Positions 9,459 through 18,124 are shown, counted from the stretch's first letter. The stretch is DNA of 64,000 nucleotides from JAVKSL01 sp039583695 (GCA_039583695.1 JAVKSL010000001.1:1-64000), one strand, 5' to 3'. Numbers and translations are program-made. The notes: generated by a model from the letters alone, not told the origin.

Positions 9459-9522
9459 CTAGCCTGGCTGAGGAAGCCAACTTTGCCCTCAACCGAGTAG
9501 GAACCCGTAGTGTGCCCATGCC

Positions 9523-10710
9523 ATGATCCTCTCCGACCGAACCATCCGCGAGTGCCTGGCCAGCGGGCGAATAGTCATCGACCCCCTGGACCCAGGTTGC
9601 ATACAGCCATCCTCGGTCGACCTGCACGTAGACCGGTGGTTCCGGCTGTTCCGCAATCACACCACCCGGGTAATCGACGTCAAGGAGAATCAGGAGGACC
9701 TCACGGAGCTGGTCGAGGTCAAAGACGGTGACTCCCTGGTCCTGCACCCCGGTGAGTTCGTGCTGGGCGCCACGTCGGAGCGGGTGGCCCTTCCCTACGA
9801 CCTGGTTGGTCGCCTCGAGGGCAAGTCGAGCCTCGGCCGCCTCGGCCTGCTCATCCACTCTAGCCTTCCGGGGACCGAGCCGGTGCTGGTGTGCCAAGGG
9901 GATTCGGTTCAGGTTTGGGACATCGAAGAGGTCGTTCAGGAGAAGCTGGAGGGCTCCGTGCTGGCCTTCGACCCCGAGACGCTGGAGGTTGGCTGGCACG
10001 CCATCACCGGGTGGTACCAAGGACCCCCAGACAGCATCTTCGAGGTGCGCCTGGCCTCCGCTCGCCGAGTGAGGGTCACCGCGGGGCACAACCTGTTCTG
10101 CGCCGGGCCCGACGGCGGGCCAAGCAAGCGCCGTACCATCCAGCTCCGGAGGGGCACCAAGGTGGCGATCCCCGGCGAGATCGGCGACCCGGCATCGACC
10201 GACCCAGCCGTGGCGCTCCCCGGACCGCTGAGCTGGGACGAGGTGATCGAGGTGGCCGACCTAGGCACCGTCGAGCCGGTCTTCGACCTCGAGGTACGCC
10301 CCGACGGTCGGCGGATAGAGAACTTTGTGGCTGGCGTGGGCGGGGTGTTCGTGTCGAACACCGCGGGCTTCATCGACCCGGGCTTCGACGGCCACCTCAC
10401 CCTGGAGCTGTCTAACGTGGCGAACCTACCGATAACCGTGTACCCGGGGATGAAGATAGGCCAGATCAGCTTCCTGCTCATGACCACCCCCGCCGATGCC
10501 CCCTATGGTTCCGCAGCCGCCGGCTCACGGTACCAGCACCAGAGGGGACCGACGCCCAGCCGCTTCCACGAGAACTTCACGGCGCCCTCTGAGCCCGTGG
10601 CGCCGGCGCCCTCTGGGCCAGTGGCGCCGGCGAGGTCCGAGCCAGTGGCGCCAGCGAGAGCTGAGCCAGTGGTGCCGGGCGCCACACCAGTAACGGGCGC
10701 GGAGCAGTGA
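9523..10710 (+). CDS. dcd: dCTP deaminase precursor containing an intein
   Basis: The enzyme deaminates dCTP to dUTP (in some actinobacteria also to dUMP) for thymidylate synthesis in the cytoplasm. Residues 1-113 (MILSDRTIREC, LHPGEFVLG, LEGKSSLGRLGLLIHS) and residues 280 onward (TAGFIDPGFDGHLTLELSNV, MKIGQISF, GSAAAGSRY) are the two halves of dCTP deaminase. The insertion of residues 114-279 falls exactly between HS and TAGFIDPG, the most conserved catalytic segment, and is an intein. The spliced enzyme would be about 229 residues, longer than usual because of a C-terminal tail with repeated EPVAPA-like units (about residues 355-390). The stop overlaps the GTG of the next gene (GTGA). Without splicing the enzyme should be inactive. 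Confidence 0.92.
   Translation: MILSDRTIRECLASGRIVIDPLDPGCIQPSSVDLHVDRWFRLFRNHTTRVIDVKENQEDLTELVEVKDGDSLVLHPGEFVLGATSERVALPYDLVGRLEGKSSLGRLGLLIHSSLPGTEPVLVCQGDSVQVWDIEEVVQEKLEGSVLAFDPETLEVGWHAITGWYQGPPDSIFEVRLASARRVRVTAGHNLFCAGPDGGPSKRRTIQLRRGTKVAIPGEIGDPASTDPAVALPGPLSWDEVIEVADLGTVEPVFDLEVRPDGRRIENFVAGVGGVFVSNTAGFIDPGFDGHLTLELSNVANLPITVYPGMKIGQISFLLMTTPADAPYGSAAAGSRYQHQRGPTPSRFHENFTAPSEPVAPAPSGPVAPARSEPVAPARAEPVVPGATPVTGAEQ
9862..10359 (+). other. Mini-intein (166 residues) within dCTP deaminase
   Basis: Codons 114-279. The first residue is Ser in SLPGTEPVLV, the usual block A pattern but Ser rather than Cys. Block B is RVRVTAGHNLFC with the T-x-x-H arrangement. Block F is EPVFDLEV followed by RIENFVAG. 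Block G is GVFVSN with the C-terminal Asn and Thr as the +1 extein residue. The penultimate residue is Ser, not the usual His. No LAGLIDADG or HNH motif is present and the size leaves no room for one, so it is a mini-intein that cannot home on its own. Splicing competence is inferred; the uninterrupted frame and clean extein junction argue that it still works. Confidence 0.88.
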
Positions 10711-12740
10711 TCCTTAGGCTCGCCGTTGGCATCGCCGTCACCGGCCTGGGCGCCGTCCTGGTGGCCTGGCGGGCGATCTGGCTAGCCCGCCTGGTGGCCT
10801 CCGGACGACCCTCGCCGGGCCGCCTCGCCAACCTCCCCCGCCACGCCCGCGCCGAGCTGCTCGACGTCTTCGCCCAGCGCAAGCTGCTCAGGCGCCCCCT
10901 ACCCGGGGCGGCCCACGCCGTCACCTTCTGGGGATTCATCGCCCTGGCATTCACCATCGTCGAGGTCTACGGCGACCTGTTCCAGGCCAACTTCGCCATC
11001 CCGGGCATCGGAACCGCCAAGGCGCTCGGTTTCACCGAGGACCTCTTTGCCACCGCCATCCTGGGTGCCATCGTCGTGTTCGCCGTGATCCGCCTCCGCC
11101 ACCCCCCGAGCAACCGGCAATCGCGCTTCTACGGCTCCCACAACGCCGCCGCCTGGGCGGTGCTGGGGCTCATCGCAGCGGTGATCGCCACCCTGCTCGT
11201 CTACCGCGGCGCCCAGATCGACACCGGCAACTTCCCCTACGGCGACACGTGGTGGACCTTCGCCTCCCGCCTGGTCGGCGACGCCCTGTCCCCGCTCGGG
11301 CGCCCCGCCAACGCCGACATCGCGACCGCCTTCGTCCTGGCCCAGATCGGCCTCCTGTGGGGGTTCTTCGTCGTCGTGGTGCGCTCCAAGCACCTCCACA
11401 TCTTCGTGGCCGAGGCAAACGTGGCTCTCTCCCGCCAGCCACGAGCGCTCGGCGCGCTCGCCACCACCCCCGATCTCGGCCTCTCCGGTGACGGCCCCGG
11501 CCCGGCCGAGGACGCCGTGCTGGGCGCGGGGCGCATCGGCCAGCTCTCCTGGAAGCAGCTCCTCGACCTGTGCTCCTGCACAGAGTGCGGCCGCTGCCAG
11601 GACGCCTGCCCCGCCTGGGCGACGGACAAGCCGCTCTCCCCCAAGCTGTTGATCATGGACCTGCGCGACCACCTCCTTGCCAGCGCGCCCGCTCTCCTCG
11701 GCAAGGATTGCGCCACGGCCACAGACCTGGTCCCCTCCGTCGTCGCGCCCGACGTGCTGTGGTCCTGCACCACCTGCGGCGCCTGCGTCGAGGAGTGCCC
11801 GGTCGACATCGAGCACGTGGACACCATCGTCGACATCCGCCGCTACGAGGTCATGATGGAGTCCCGCTTCCCCGCAGAAGCCACCTCCATGCTCCGCAAC
11901 ATGGAAAACCGCGGAGACCCCTGGGGACTGGGGAAGGCTCACCGCCTCGACTGGACCGCCGGCCTCGACTTCGAGGTCCCCGTGGTCGGCGACACCCTCG
12001 ACGACGACACGGAATACCTCCTCTGGGTGGGTTGCGCAGGGGCGCTGGACCAGCGCGCCCGCGCCGCCACCAGGGCGCTCGCCCGGGTCCTGCACTACGC
12101 GGGAGTGTCCTTCGCGGTGCTCGGCCCCCGTGAGTCCTGCACCGGCGACCCGGCGCGCCGCATGGGAAACGAGTACCTGTTCCAGACCCAGGCCACCGAG
12201 AACATCGCCGCCCTGAATGGCATCGGGGCACGCAAGGTCGTGGCCTCCTGCCCCCACTGCTTCAACACCATCGCCAACGAGTACCCAGCCCTGGGCGGCC
12301 GATTCGAGGTGGTCCACCACACCACCCTGCTCGCCAGCCTGCTCGCCGGGGGCCGCCTCACCCCCACCGTGGCGCTCGACCAGACGGTCACTTACCACGA
12401 CCCCTGCTACCTGGCCCGCCACAACGACATCGTCGCCGCCCCCCGCTCGGTGCTCGACTCGATACCAGCACTCACCAGCGTCGAGATGCACCGCCACGCC
12501 AAGCGCACCTTCTGCTGCGGGGCCGGCGGCTCACGCATGTGGATGGAGGAGCGCACCGGCACCCGCATCAACGTCCGACGCACCGACGAGGCCCTCGCCA
12601 CCGGCGCGAGCGCGATCGCCGTCGCCTGCCCCTATTGCATGATCATGCTCGACGACGGTCTCAAGGACCGCCAGAGCCAGGCAAAGGTGATGGACGTCTC
12701 CCAGCTGCTCGAAGCCTCGCTCCCGCCAAAAGATTCATAG
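10707..12740 (+). CDS. Membrane-anchored Fe-S oxidoreductase, heterodisulfide-reductase-like (CCG domains)
   Basis: About 677 residues. The N-terminal third has around five hydrophobic segments, like a nitrate reductase gamma/HdrE-type membrane domain (for example VTFWGFIALAFTIVEV). Then come two [4Fe-4S] ferredoxin motifs, CSCTECGRCQDACP and CTTCGACVEECP. Two cysteine-rich CCG-type domains follow (SCPHCFNTIANEYPALGG; DPCYLARHND; FCCGAGGSRMWMEE). Relatives in actinobacteria often stand with electron-transfer flavoproteins and pass electrons between flavoproteins and membrane quinones or disulfides. The GTG start overlaps the dcd stop by four bases, but a shared function is not evident. The partner and physiological substrate are not shown by the sequence. 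Confidence 0.85.
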   Translation: MILRLAVGIAVTGLGAVLVAWRAIWLARLVASGRPSPGRLANLPRHARAELLDVFAQRKLLRRPLPGAAHAVTFWGFIALAFTIVEVYGDLFQANFAIPGIGTAKALGFTEDLFATAILGAIVVFAVIRLRHPPSNRQSRFYGSHNAAAWAVLGLIAAVIATLLVYRGAQIDTGNFPYGDTWWTFASRLVGDALSPLGRPANADIATAFVLAQIGLLWGFFVVVVRSKHLHIFVAEANVALSRQPRALGALATTPDLGLSGDGPGPAEDAVLGAGRIGQLSWKQLLDLCSCTECGRCQDACPAWATDKPLSPKLLIMDLRDHLLASAPALLGKDCATATDLVPSVVAPDVLWSCTTCGACVEECPVDIEHVDTIVDIRRYEVMMESRFPAEATSMLRNMENRGDPWGLGKAHRLDWTAGLDFEVPVVGDTLDDDTEYLLWVGCAGALDQRARAATRALARVLHYAGVSFAVLGPRESCTGDPARRMGNEYLFQTQATENIAALNGIGARKVVASCPHCFNTIANEYPALGGRFEVVHHTTLLASLLAGGRLTPTVALDQTVTYHDPCYLARHNDIVAAPRSVLDSIPALTSVEMHRHAKRTFCCGAGGSRMWMEERTGTRINVRRTDEALATGASAIAVACPYCMIMLDDGLKDRQSQAKVMDVSQLLEASLPPKDS

Positions 12741-12958
12741 AATTTGGGCGCAGCCTGCCACCCTGAAGTGCCCACTCACCAAAGAACCACGCGAGAGGGC
12801 CTGGTTGCTTCGCCGCCGTGACTTATGCGCCGGCCAAGCTTTCTTGGCGATGCAGGGCGCGCCCGGTTGCCGTTCTTGTCGCGATCGTGACCACTTTTTG
12901 GCTCTAAGCGCGACAGCTCAGCCGTACGGGCGTGGCGCCCCTCACTTGCTGCGACACA
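12741..12958. other. Convergent intergenic region
   Basis: About 220 bases separate the oxidoreductase and the oppositely oriented phosphoglycerate mutase. I see no gene and no strong hairpin with a T-run; nothing else is supported. Confidence 0.4.
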
Positions 12959-13642
12959 TCAGCCCAGCTCGGATCGCGACGTCACCCCGAGGTGCTGGTC
13001 GAGCTCGTAGACCATGAGGACGCCGGTGAGGATCTCCAGCGCAGGGATCTCCTCGTCGGAGATCGACTCGAGGTGCTTGACCAGGGCCCGCAAGCTGTTG
13101 CCGTGGGCCACGACCAGCACCACCGAGCCGGCTCGCAGGTCCGGGACCACCGCGTCGTGCCAGTAGGGCAGGATCCGGGCGATCACGTCGGCCAGGGACT
13201 CCCCCGCCGGCACCACATCGGGCGCCAGGGCGGCGTAGCGAGGGTCATGTCGGGGGTGTCTCGGGTCGTCGAGGTCGAGCTGGGGCGGGCGCACGTCGAA
13301 GCTACGCCGCCAGGTCAGGACCTGCTCGGGGCTGTGACGCTGGGTCATCTCGGCGTGGGTGTGGCCCTCCAGGGCGCCATAGCTGCGCTCGTTGAGCCGC
13401 CAGTGCCGCCGGACCGGGATCCACGACCGTCCCGCCTCCGCCAGGGCCAGCTCGGCGCTGGCGATCGCCCGAGCCTGCACCGAAGTGTGAACCACGTCCA
13501 CGCCGAGGCCGGCCATGGCCCTGCCCGCCGCCCGGGCCTCCTCGACACCCAGCGCGGTGAGGGGAACGTCAGTCCAGCCGGTGAATCGCTTGTCCAGGTT
13601 GAAGGTGCTCTGGCCGTGGCGGAGCAGCACGAGTGTGGGCAC
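12959..13642 (-). CDS. gpmA: 2,3-bisphosphoglycerate-dependent phosphoglycerate mutase
   Basis: A 227-residue histidine phosphatase-superfamily enzyme that interconverts 3- and 2-phosphoglycerate in glycolysis and gluconeogenesis. The phosphohistidine motif LLRHGQSTFN is followed by KRFTGWTDVPLTALGVEEA, both typical of dPGM rather than a general phosphatase. NERSYGALEG carries the catalytic Glu region, and VVAHGNSLRALVKHLE holds the second His. The family normally starts just before the VPTLVLLRHG stretch, so the GTG at 13642 is used although the frame is open further upstream. It is transcribed away from dnaK, and their starts lie about 120 bases apart. Confidence 0.93.
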   Translation of the reverse strand: MPTLVLLRHGQSTFNLDKRFTGWTDVPLTALGVEEARAAGRAMAGLGVDVVHTSVQARAIASAELALAEAGRSWIPVRRHWRLNERSYGALEGHTHAEMTQRHSPEQVLTWRRSFDVRPPQLDLDDPRHPRHDPRYAALAPDVVPAGESLADVIARILPYWHDAVVPDLRAGSVVLVVAHGNSLRALVKHLESISDEEIPALEILTGVLMVYELDQHLGVTSRSELG

Positions 13643-13693
13643 GGCAGGCAAGGCTAGCGCCGCGAGACGCACCAGTCGAGGGTGGGCACGAGA

Positions 13694-13714
13694 CTTGACA
13701 GGGATAGACTCATA
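13694..13714 (+). promoter_or_regulatory. HAIR-like HspR operator overlapping the dnaK promoter
   Basis: CTTGACA-N7-ACTCATA matches the HspR-associated inverted repeat CTTGAGT-N7-ACTCAAG at five of seven bases in each arm with exact spacing. The same bases supply a -35 TTGACA (13695-13700). TATACT at 13721-13726, or GATATA two bases earlier, can serve as -10. An hspR gene closes the operon, which supports the call. Confidence 0.65.
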
Positions 13715-13763
13715 TTTCGATATACTGCTCGTAGTCACTACACAAGATCGGGAGGCAACATCC

Positions 13764-15644
13764 ATGCCCAAGGCAGTCGGCATCGACCTCGGCACCACCA
13801 ACTCAGTCGTCAGCGTACTAGAAGCCGGCGAGCCGGCCGTGATCCCCAACGCGGAGGGATCGCGCACCACGCCGTCCGTGGTGGCGTTCTCCAAGTCGGG
13901 CGAGGTCCTGGTCGGCGAGGTCGCCAAGCGCCAGGCCATCACCAACCCAGACCGCACGATCCGCTCGGTCAAGCGTCACATGGGAGAGTCCAGCTGGGGG
14001 ATCAACATCGACGGCAAGCGCTACAACGCCCAGGAGATCAGCGCCCGGATCCTGCAGAAGCTCAAGCGGGATGCCGAGAGCTACCTGGGTGACACCGTCG
14101 CCCAGGCCGTCATCACGGTCCCGGCGTACTTCGACGACGCACAGCGCACAGCCACCAAGGAGGCCGGCCAGATCGCCGGGCTGGAGGTGCTGCGGATCAT
14201 CAACGAGCCGACCGCCGCGGCTCTCGCCTACGGGCTGGACAAGGAGGGCGCCGACCAGACCGTGTTGGTGTTCGACCTGGGCGGCGGGACCTTCGACGTG
14301 TCGGTGCTGGACATCGGCGAGGGAGTGTTCGAGGTCAAATCGACCAGCGGCAACACGCATCTGGGTGGAGACGACTGGGACCAGCGGATCATCAACTGGT
14401 TGGTCAAGGAGTTCAAGAATACCGAAGGGGTCGACCTGTCGGTGGACAAGATGGCCCTCCAGCGCCTCCAGGAGGCTGCCGAGAAGGCCAAGATCGAGCT
14501 GTCGGCGGTGCAGGAGACTCAGGTCAACCTGGCGTTCATCACCGCCACCTCCGAAGGCCCCAAGCACCTGGACATCAAGCTCACCCGGGCCAAGTTCCAA
14601 GAGCTCACCGCGGATTTGGTGGATGCCTGCAGGGGTCCGTTCGAGCAGGCCATCAAGGACGCCGGGCTGACCAAGGACAAGATCGACCACGTCATCATGG
14701 TTGGTGGGTCGACCAGGATGCCGGCGATCTACGACCTGGTTCAGGGCCTCACCGGCAAGGAGCCCCACAAGGGGGTCAACCCCGACGAGGTCGTCGCCGT
14801 GGGCGCCGCCATCCAGGCCGGGGTGCTCAAGGGAGAGGTCAAGGATGTCCTTTTGCTCGACGTGACCCCGCTGTCGCTGGGCATCGAGACCAAGGGAGGG
14901 ATCATGACCCGCCTGATCGAGCGCAACACCACGATCCCAACCAAACGCACCGAGGTGTTCACCACGGCCGAGGACTCCCAGCCAAGCGTGGAGATCCACG
15001 TGCTCCAGGGCGAGCGGGAGATGGCCAGCTACAACAAGACCCTGGGCAAGTTCCAGCTCGTCGACCTGCCGCCGGCGCCGCGGGGAATCCCGCAGATCGA
15101 GGTGACTTTCGACATCGACGCCAACGGGATCGTGCACGTGTCCGCCAAGGACCGGGCAACCAACAAGGAGCAGTCGATGACCATCACCGGCCAGTCGGCG
15201 CACTCCAAGGACGACATCGCGGCGATGATCCGCGACGCCGAGGCGCATGCCGATGAGGACCGGCGCCGGCGGGAGGAGGCCGAGGTTCGCAACAGCGCCG
15301 ACACCTTGGTGTACCAGACTGAGAAGCTGCTGCGCGAGCAGGGCGACAAGATCTCCGGCGATGAGAAGACCAAGGTGGAGGAGGGCCTCAAGGCCCTGAA
15401 GGGGGCTGTAGGGGGCTCGGACGTCGACGCTATCCGCCAGGCCACTGAGACCCTGGTCACTGCCAGCCAGGACTTTGCCCAGCGCCTTTACGAGCAGGCC
15501 GCCCAAACCGCCAGCTCCGCCGGTGGGCCCGGCGCCGATGGCACAGGATCAGGGACAACCGGCTCGGCCTCCGGTTCCGGCGGCGCTGGGCCGGACGAGG
15601 AGATAGTGGACGCCGAGATCGTCGACGACCCCCCGGCGAAGTGA
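13764..15644 (+). CDS. dnaK: Molecular chaperone DnaK (Hsp70)
   Basis: A 626-residue Hsp70. The ATPase domain opens with AVGIDLGTTNSVVSV and carries the phosphate-binding FDLGGGTFDVSVLD and the INEPTAAALAYGL and VGGSTRMPAI segments. The substrate-binding domain contains LLLDVTPLSLGIETKGG, and the helical lid ends in a Gly/Ser-rich tail with EIVDAEIVDD, the usual DnaK C-terminus. It binds exposed hydrophobic segments of client proteins in the cytosol with DnaJ and GrpE, encoded next. The ATG at 13764 has GGGAGG at a good distance. Heat control by HspR is suggested by the HAIR-like box 50-70 bases upstream. The GTG of grpE overlaps the stop. Confidence 0.98.
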   Translation: MPKAVGIDLGTTNSVVSVLEAGEPAVIPNAEGSRTTPSVVAFSKSGEVLVGEVAKRQAITNPDRTIRSVKRHMGESSWGINIDGKRYNAQEISARILQKLKRDAESYLGDTVAQAVITVPAYFDDAQRTATKEAGQIAGLEVLRIINEPTAAALAYGLDKEGADQTVLVFDLGGGTFDVSVLDIGEGVFEVKSTSGNTHLGGDDWDQRIINWLVKEFKNTEGVDLSVDKMALQRLQEAAEKAKIELSAVQETQVNLAFITATSEGPKHLDIKLTRAKFQELTADLVDACRGPFEQAIKDAGLTKDKIDHVIMVGGSTRMPAIYDLVQGLTGKEPHKGVNPDEVVAVGAAIQAGVLKGEVKDVLLLDVTPLSLGIETKGGIMTRLIERNTTIPTKRTEVFTTAEDSQPSVEIHVLQGEREMASYNKTLGKFQLVDLPPAPRGIPQIEVTFDIDANGIVHVSAKDRATNKEQSMTITGQSAHSKDDIAAMIRDAEAHADEDRRRREEAEVRNSADTLVYQTEKLLREQGDKISGDEKTKVEEGLKALKGAVGGSDVDAIRQATETLVTASQDFAQRLYEQAAQTASSAGGPGADGTGSGTTGSASGSGGAGPDEEIVDAEIVDDPPAK

Positions 15645-16432
15645 CGAGCCAACGCCAGGCAAAGGGCGAAGGGGCCCGGCAGCCCGGGCGCGGCTCCGAC
15701 CAGCGCTCCATGGGCGAGCCCGACCAGCGCTCCATGGGCGAGCCCGACCAGCGTTCCATGGGCGAGCCCGACCAGCGTTCCATCCCGGGTCAACCGGAGC
15801 CAACCTCCCCCATCAACGTCGAGGTCGAGGAGCGCACGGCGGCTGAGGCGGGGACACGGGGGCCCGAGGGGAGCCGCCCGATCGGTCCCGCACCCGGCGA
15901 CATTTTGCCGTCGTCGGGGGCGGAGACCGGTTCGGGCGGCCCTCAAGCTCCTCACCCGCCGGATGCCCTGACCGTTGCGCTCTCCCAGCGCGACGAGTAC
16001 CTCGACTCCCTCCGCCACCTGCAGGCCGACTTCGAGAACTACCGCAAGCGAATGGCCAAGAGCCAGGGCGAGCAGGCCGAGCGCGCCGCGACAGATCTGG
16101 TCACCAAGCTGCTGCCGGTCCTCGACACCTTGGACATGGCCCTTGCGCATCTAACAGGGACTACCTGCGAAGGCGAGCCCGCGGGGGTCGCCTCCGGCGC
16201 CGAAGCGGCCAGCCTCGCCCAAGTGGGCACGGCCTTGACCGAGGTGCTCACCCGGGCCGGGCTGGAGAGGATCGACCCCCGGGGCCAGGCATTCGACCCC
16301 ACCGAGCACGACGCAGTCGTGCTCGACGCCGACAGCGATGGGGCCGAGCACGAGGTGACCGAGGTGCTCCGAGCCGGCTACCGCTGGAAGGGTCGGGTCC
16401 TGCGCCCGGCCATGGTCAAGGTCAGGGGCTGA
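15641..16432 (+). CDS. grpE: Nucleotide exchange factor GrpE
   Basis: A 263-residue protein that releases ADP from DnaK. The GrpE core starts at about residue 108 (LSQRDEYLDSLRHLQADFEN, then YRKRMAK) with the long dimerising helix, and ends in the beta domain (FDPTEHDAVV, GYRWKGRVLRPAMVKV). The N-terminal 105 residues are poorly conserved and disordered-looking. They include three exact copies plus part of a fourth of an eight-residue unit (DQRSMGEP), encoded by a 24-bp tandem repeat. Total length exceeds the usual 180-220 because of this region and a short Gly/Ala-rich insertion near residues 175-190. The start GTG overlaps the dnaK stop, so expression is probably coupled. Confidence 0.95.
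   Translation: MTSQRQAKGEGARQPGRGSDQRSMGEPDQRSMGEPDQRSMGEPDQRSIPGQPEPTSPINVEVEERTAAEAGTRGPEGSRPIGPAPGDILPSSGAETGSGGPQAPHPPDALTVALSQRDEYLDSLRHLQADFENYRKRMAKSQGEQAERAATDLVTKLLPVLDTLDMALAHLTGTTCEGEPAGVASGAEAASLAQVGTALTEVLTRAGLERIDPRGQAFDPTEHDAVVLDADSDGAEHEVTEVLRAGYRWKGRVLRPAMVKVRG
15698..15783 (+). repeat. 24-bp in-frame tandem repeat in grpE
   Basis: Units at 15698-15721, 15722-15745 and 15746-15769, then 14 bases of a fourth. The unit begins GACCAGCGCTCCATGG and encodes DQRSMGEP. Units differ only at single third positions (CGC against CGT). Being a multiple of three, copy-number change would alter length without breaking the frame. Confidence 0.95.
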
Positions 16433-16439
16433 GCGCCAG

Positions 16440-17582
16440 ATGGCCCCGCAACGGGAGTGGTTCGAGAAGGACTATTACAAAGCCCTTGGGGTCGCCAAGG
16501 GTGCCACCGACAAGGAGGTCACCCGCGCCTACCGCAAGCTTGCCAAGCAGTATCACCCTGACGCCAACCCCGGCGGCGAGGAGCGCTTCAAGGAGGTCTC
16601 GGCCGCCTACGAGGTGCTGGGCGACCCGGCCAAGCGCAAGGAGTACGACGACGTCCGGGCACTTGGTCCGGTAGGCAACCCATTTGGGGGCACCGGACCC
16701 TTCGCCCGGGCGCCGGGCGGCCCTGGCGGAGCCCCAGGGGGGGCCAGCTTCCGCGTCGACGATCTAGGCGACCTGCTTGGCGGGATATTCAACCGCGGGC
16801 GCCAGCGCCCGGCCACCTCAGGACCCCAGCGGGGCACAGATCTGGAGACCGAGCTGCACCTGTCCTTCGTCGAGGCGGTCGAGGGGGTCACCACGGTGGT
16901 CAACGTCATCAGCGATGCCAGTTGCTCCACCTGTGGCGGGACCGGTGCCGCGCCTGGCACCTCGCCGATCGTGTGCCCCAACTGCGGGGGGCGGGGCGTG
17001 GTGGACGACAACCAGGGACTTTTTTCTTTCAGCATGCCCTGCGCAGAGTGCGCTGGCCGGGGCCTGGTGGTGGAGCATCCCTGTCCCACCTGCCACGGCA
17101 CGGGAGTGGAGCGCAGAGCCCGCAAGGTGCGGGTCAGGATCCCGGCCGGGGTGCAGGACAACCAGCGCATCCGGCTGAAGGCAAGGGGGAGCGCGGGGCG
17201 CTCCGGCGGGCCACCCGGTGATCTGTACGTGGTGGTGAAGGTGGGCGCGCACCCAGTCTTCGGTCGAAGGGGCCGCAACCTCACCGTGACCGTCCCGATC
17301 ACCTTCCCCGAGGCAACGCTCGGTGCCACCATCACCGTGCCCACCCTGCACGAGCCGGTCTCGCTGCGGATACCTTCGGGCACGCCCAGCGGGAAGACGT
17401 TCCGGGTGAGGGGTCGGGGAGTACCATCGGGGGATGCCAAGGGGAGCGCTCCAGGGGACCTGCTGGTCACCGTGCAGGTGAACGTGCCGACGCATATGTC
17501 ACCCGAGCAACGAGCGGCTGTCGAGGCGCTGGCTGGGACGCTCAACGAGTCCCTCCGCCGCCAGACCGAGCCAGTCGCATGA
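16440..17582 (+). CDS. dnaJ: Co-chaperone DnaJ
   Basis: A 380-residue type I DnaJ. The J domain covers residues 1-75 with the HPD motif (QYHPDANPGG), which stimulates DnaK ATPase activity. A Gly/Pro-rich linker follows, then four zinc-binding repeats (CSTCGGTG, CPNCGGRG, CAECAGRG, CPTCHGTG), then the two C-terminal substrate-binding barrels (RIPAGVQDNQRIRLKARG onward). It lies seven bases behind grpE in the same operon. The tail QTEPVA overlaps a small duplication: a 13-base stretch, CCAGTCGCATGAC, occurs twice around the dnaJ stop and the hspR start. The protein is complete with no missing key residues. Confidence 0.97.
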   Translation: MAPQREWFEKDYYKALGVAKGATDKEVTRAYRKLAKQYHPDANPGGEERFKEVSAAYEVLGDPAKRKEYDDVRALGPVGNPFGGTGPFARAPGGPGGAPGGASFRVDDLGDLLGGIFNRGRQRPATSGPQRGTDLETELHLSFVEAVEGVTTVVNVISDASCSTCGGTGAAPGTSPIVCPNCGGRGVVDDNQGLFSFSMPCAECAGRGLVVEHPCPTCHGTGVERRARKVRVRIPAGVQDNQRIRLKARGSAGRSGGPPGDLYVVVKVGAHPVFGRRGRNLTVTVPITFPEATLGATITVPTLHEPVSLRIPSGTPSGKTFRVRGRGVPSGDAKGSAPGDLLVTVQVNVPTHMSPEQRAAVEALAGTLNESLRRQTEPVA

Positions 17583-17595
17583 CCGGGCCAGTCGC

Positions 17596-17970
17596 ATGAC
17601 GCCGGCGGCGAACCGTGCGGTCTACGTCATCTCGGTGGCCGCCGAGCTGGCCGGGGTGCACCCCCAGACCCTTCGCATCTACGAGCGCAAAGGCCTGGTG
17701 GACCCGGCCCGCACTCTCGGCGGCAGCCGGCGGTACAGCGATCGCGACATCGCCCGGCTCCAGCGGATACTGGACCTCACCGCGGCTGGGCTCAACCTGG
17801 AAGGTGTCCGCCAGGTGATTGCCCTGGAGGACGAGGTGGAGCGCCTGCGCGCCGAACTGGTCGAGGCCCGCCGCACCGCCGCGGAGGCGGTCGCCGCGAC
17901 ACATCGCCAATACCGCCGCGACCTGGTGCCCCTCAACCAGTCCCCCGTCCCCTGGCGCGGGAGGCGCTGA
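17596..17970 (+). CDS. hspR: MerR-family heat shock repressor HspR
   Basis: A 124-residue DNA-binding protein. The N-terminal MerR-type winged helix includes VISVAAELAGVHPQTLRIYE, then RKGLVDPARTLGGSRRYSDR, the signature of HspR, and a coiled-coil follows at about residues 75-105. HspR with DnaK as co-repressor shuts off the dnaK operon in Streptomyces and Mycobacterium by binding HAIR boxes. Its place as the last gene of the operon and the HAIR-like box before dnaK imply the same feedback here. The ATG at 17596 is the second copy of a duplicated CGCATGAC; the first ATG at 17579 is out of frame. Confidence 0.93.
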   Translation: MTPAANRAVYVISVAAELAGVHPQTLRIYERKGLVDPARTLGGSRRYSDRDIARLQRILDLTAAGLNLEGVRQVIALEDEVERLRAELVEARRTAAEAVAATHRQYRRDLVPLNQSPVPWRGRR

Positions 17971-18124
17971 CAGCCACAAAGATACGAACGCCTGGTGAGG
18001 GCGACCCGGAAACCAGGGATAATCCTGGGGATTTCCCCAGCACCTCGAAGATGGCGACCGGCAATACTGGCTTCCATGAGCAAGCCAGCCGGGCGCCGAG
18101 GTCAGACCCTTCTGGGGGAGGGAG

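Noticed and set aside
10899..12497. Very long antisense open frame opposite the Fe-S oxidoreductase (and similar ones opposite dnaK and clpB)
   Set aside because: These are codon-bias shadows of high-GC genes; the sense proteins are clearly recognised and the antisense products resemble nothing.
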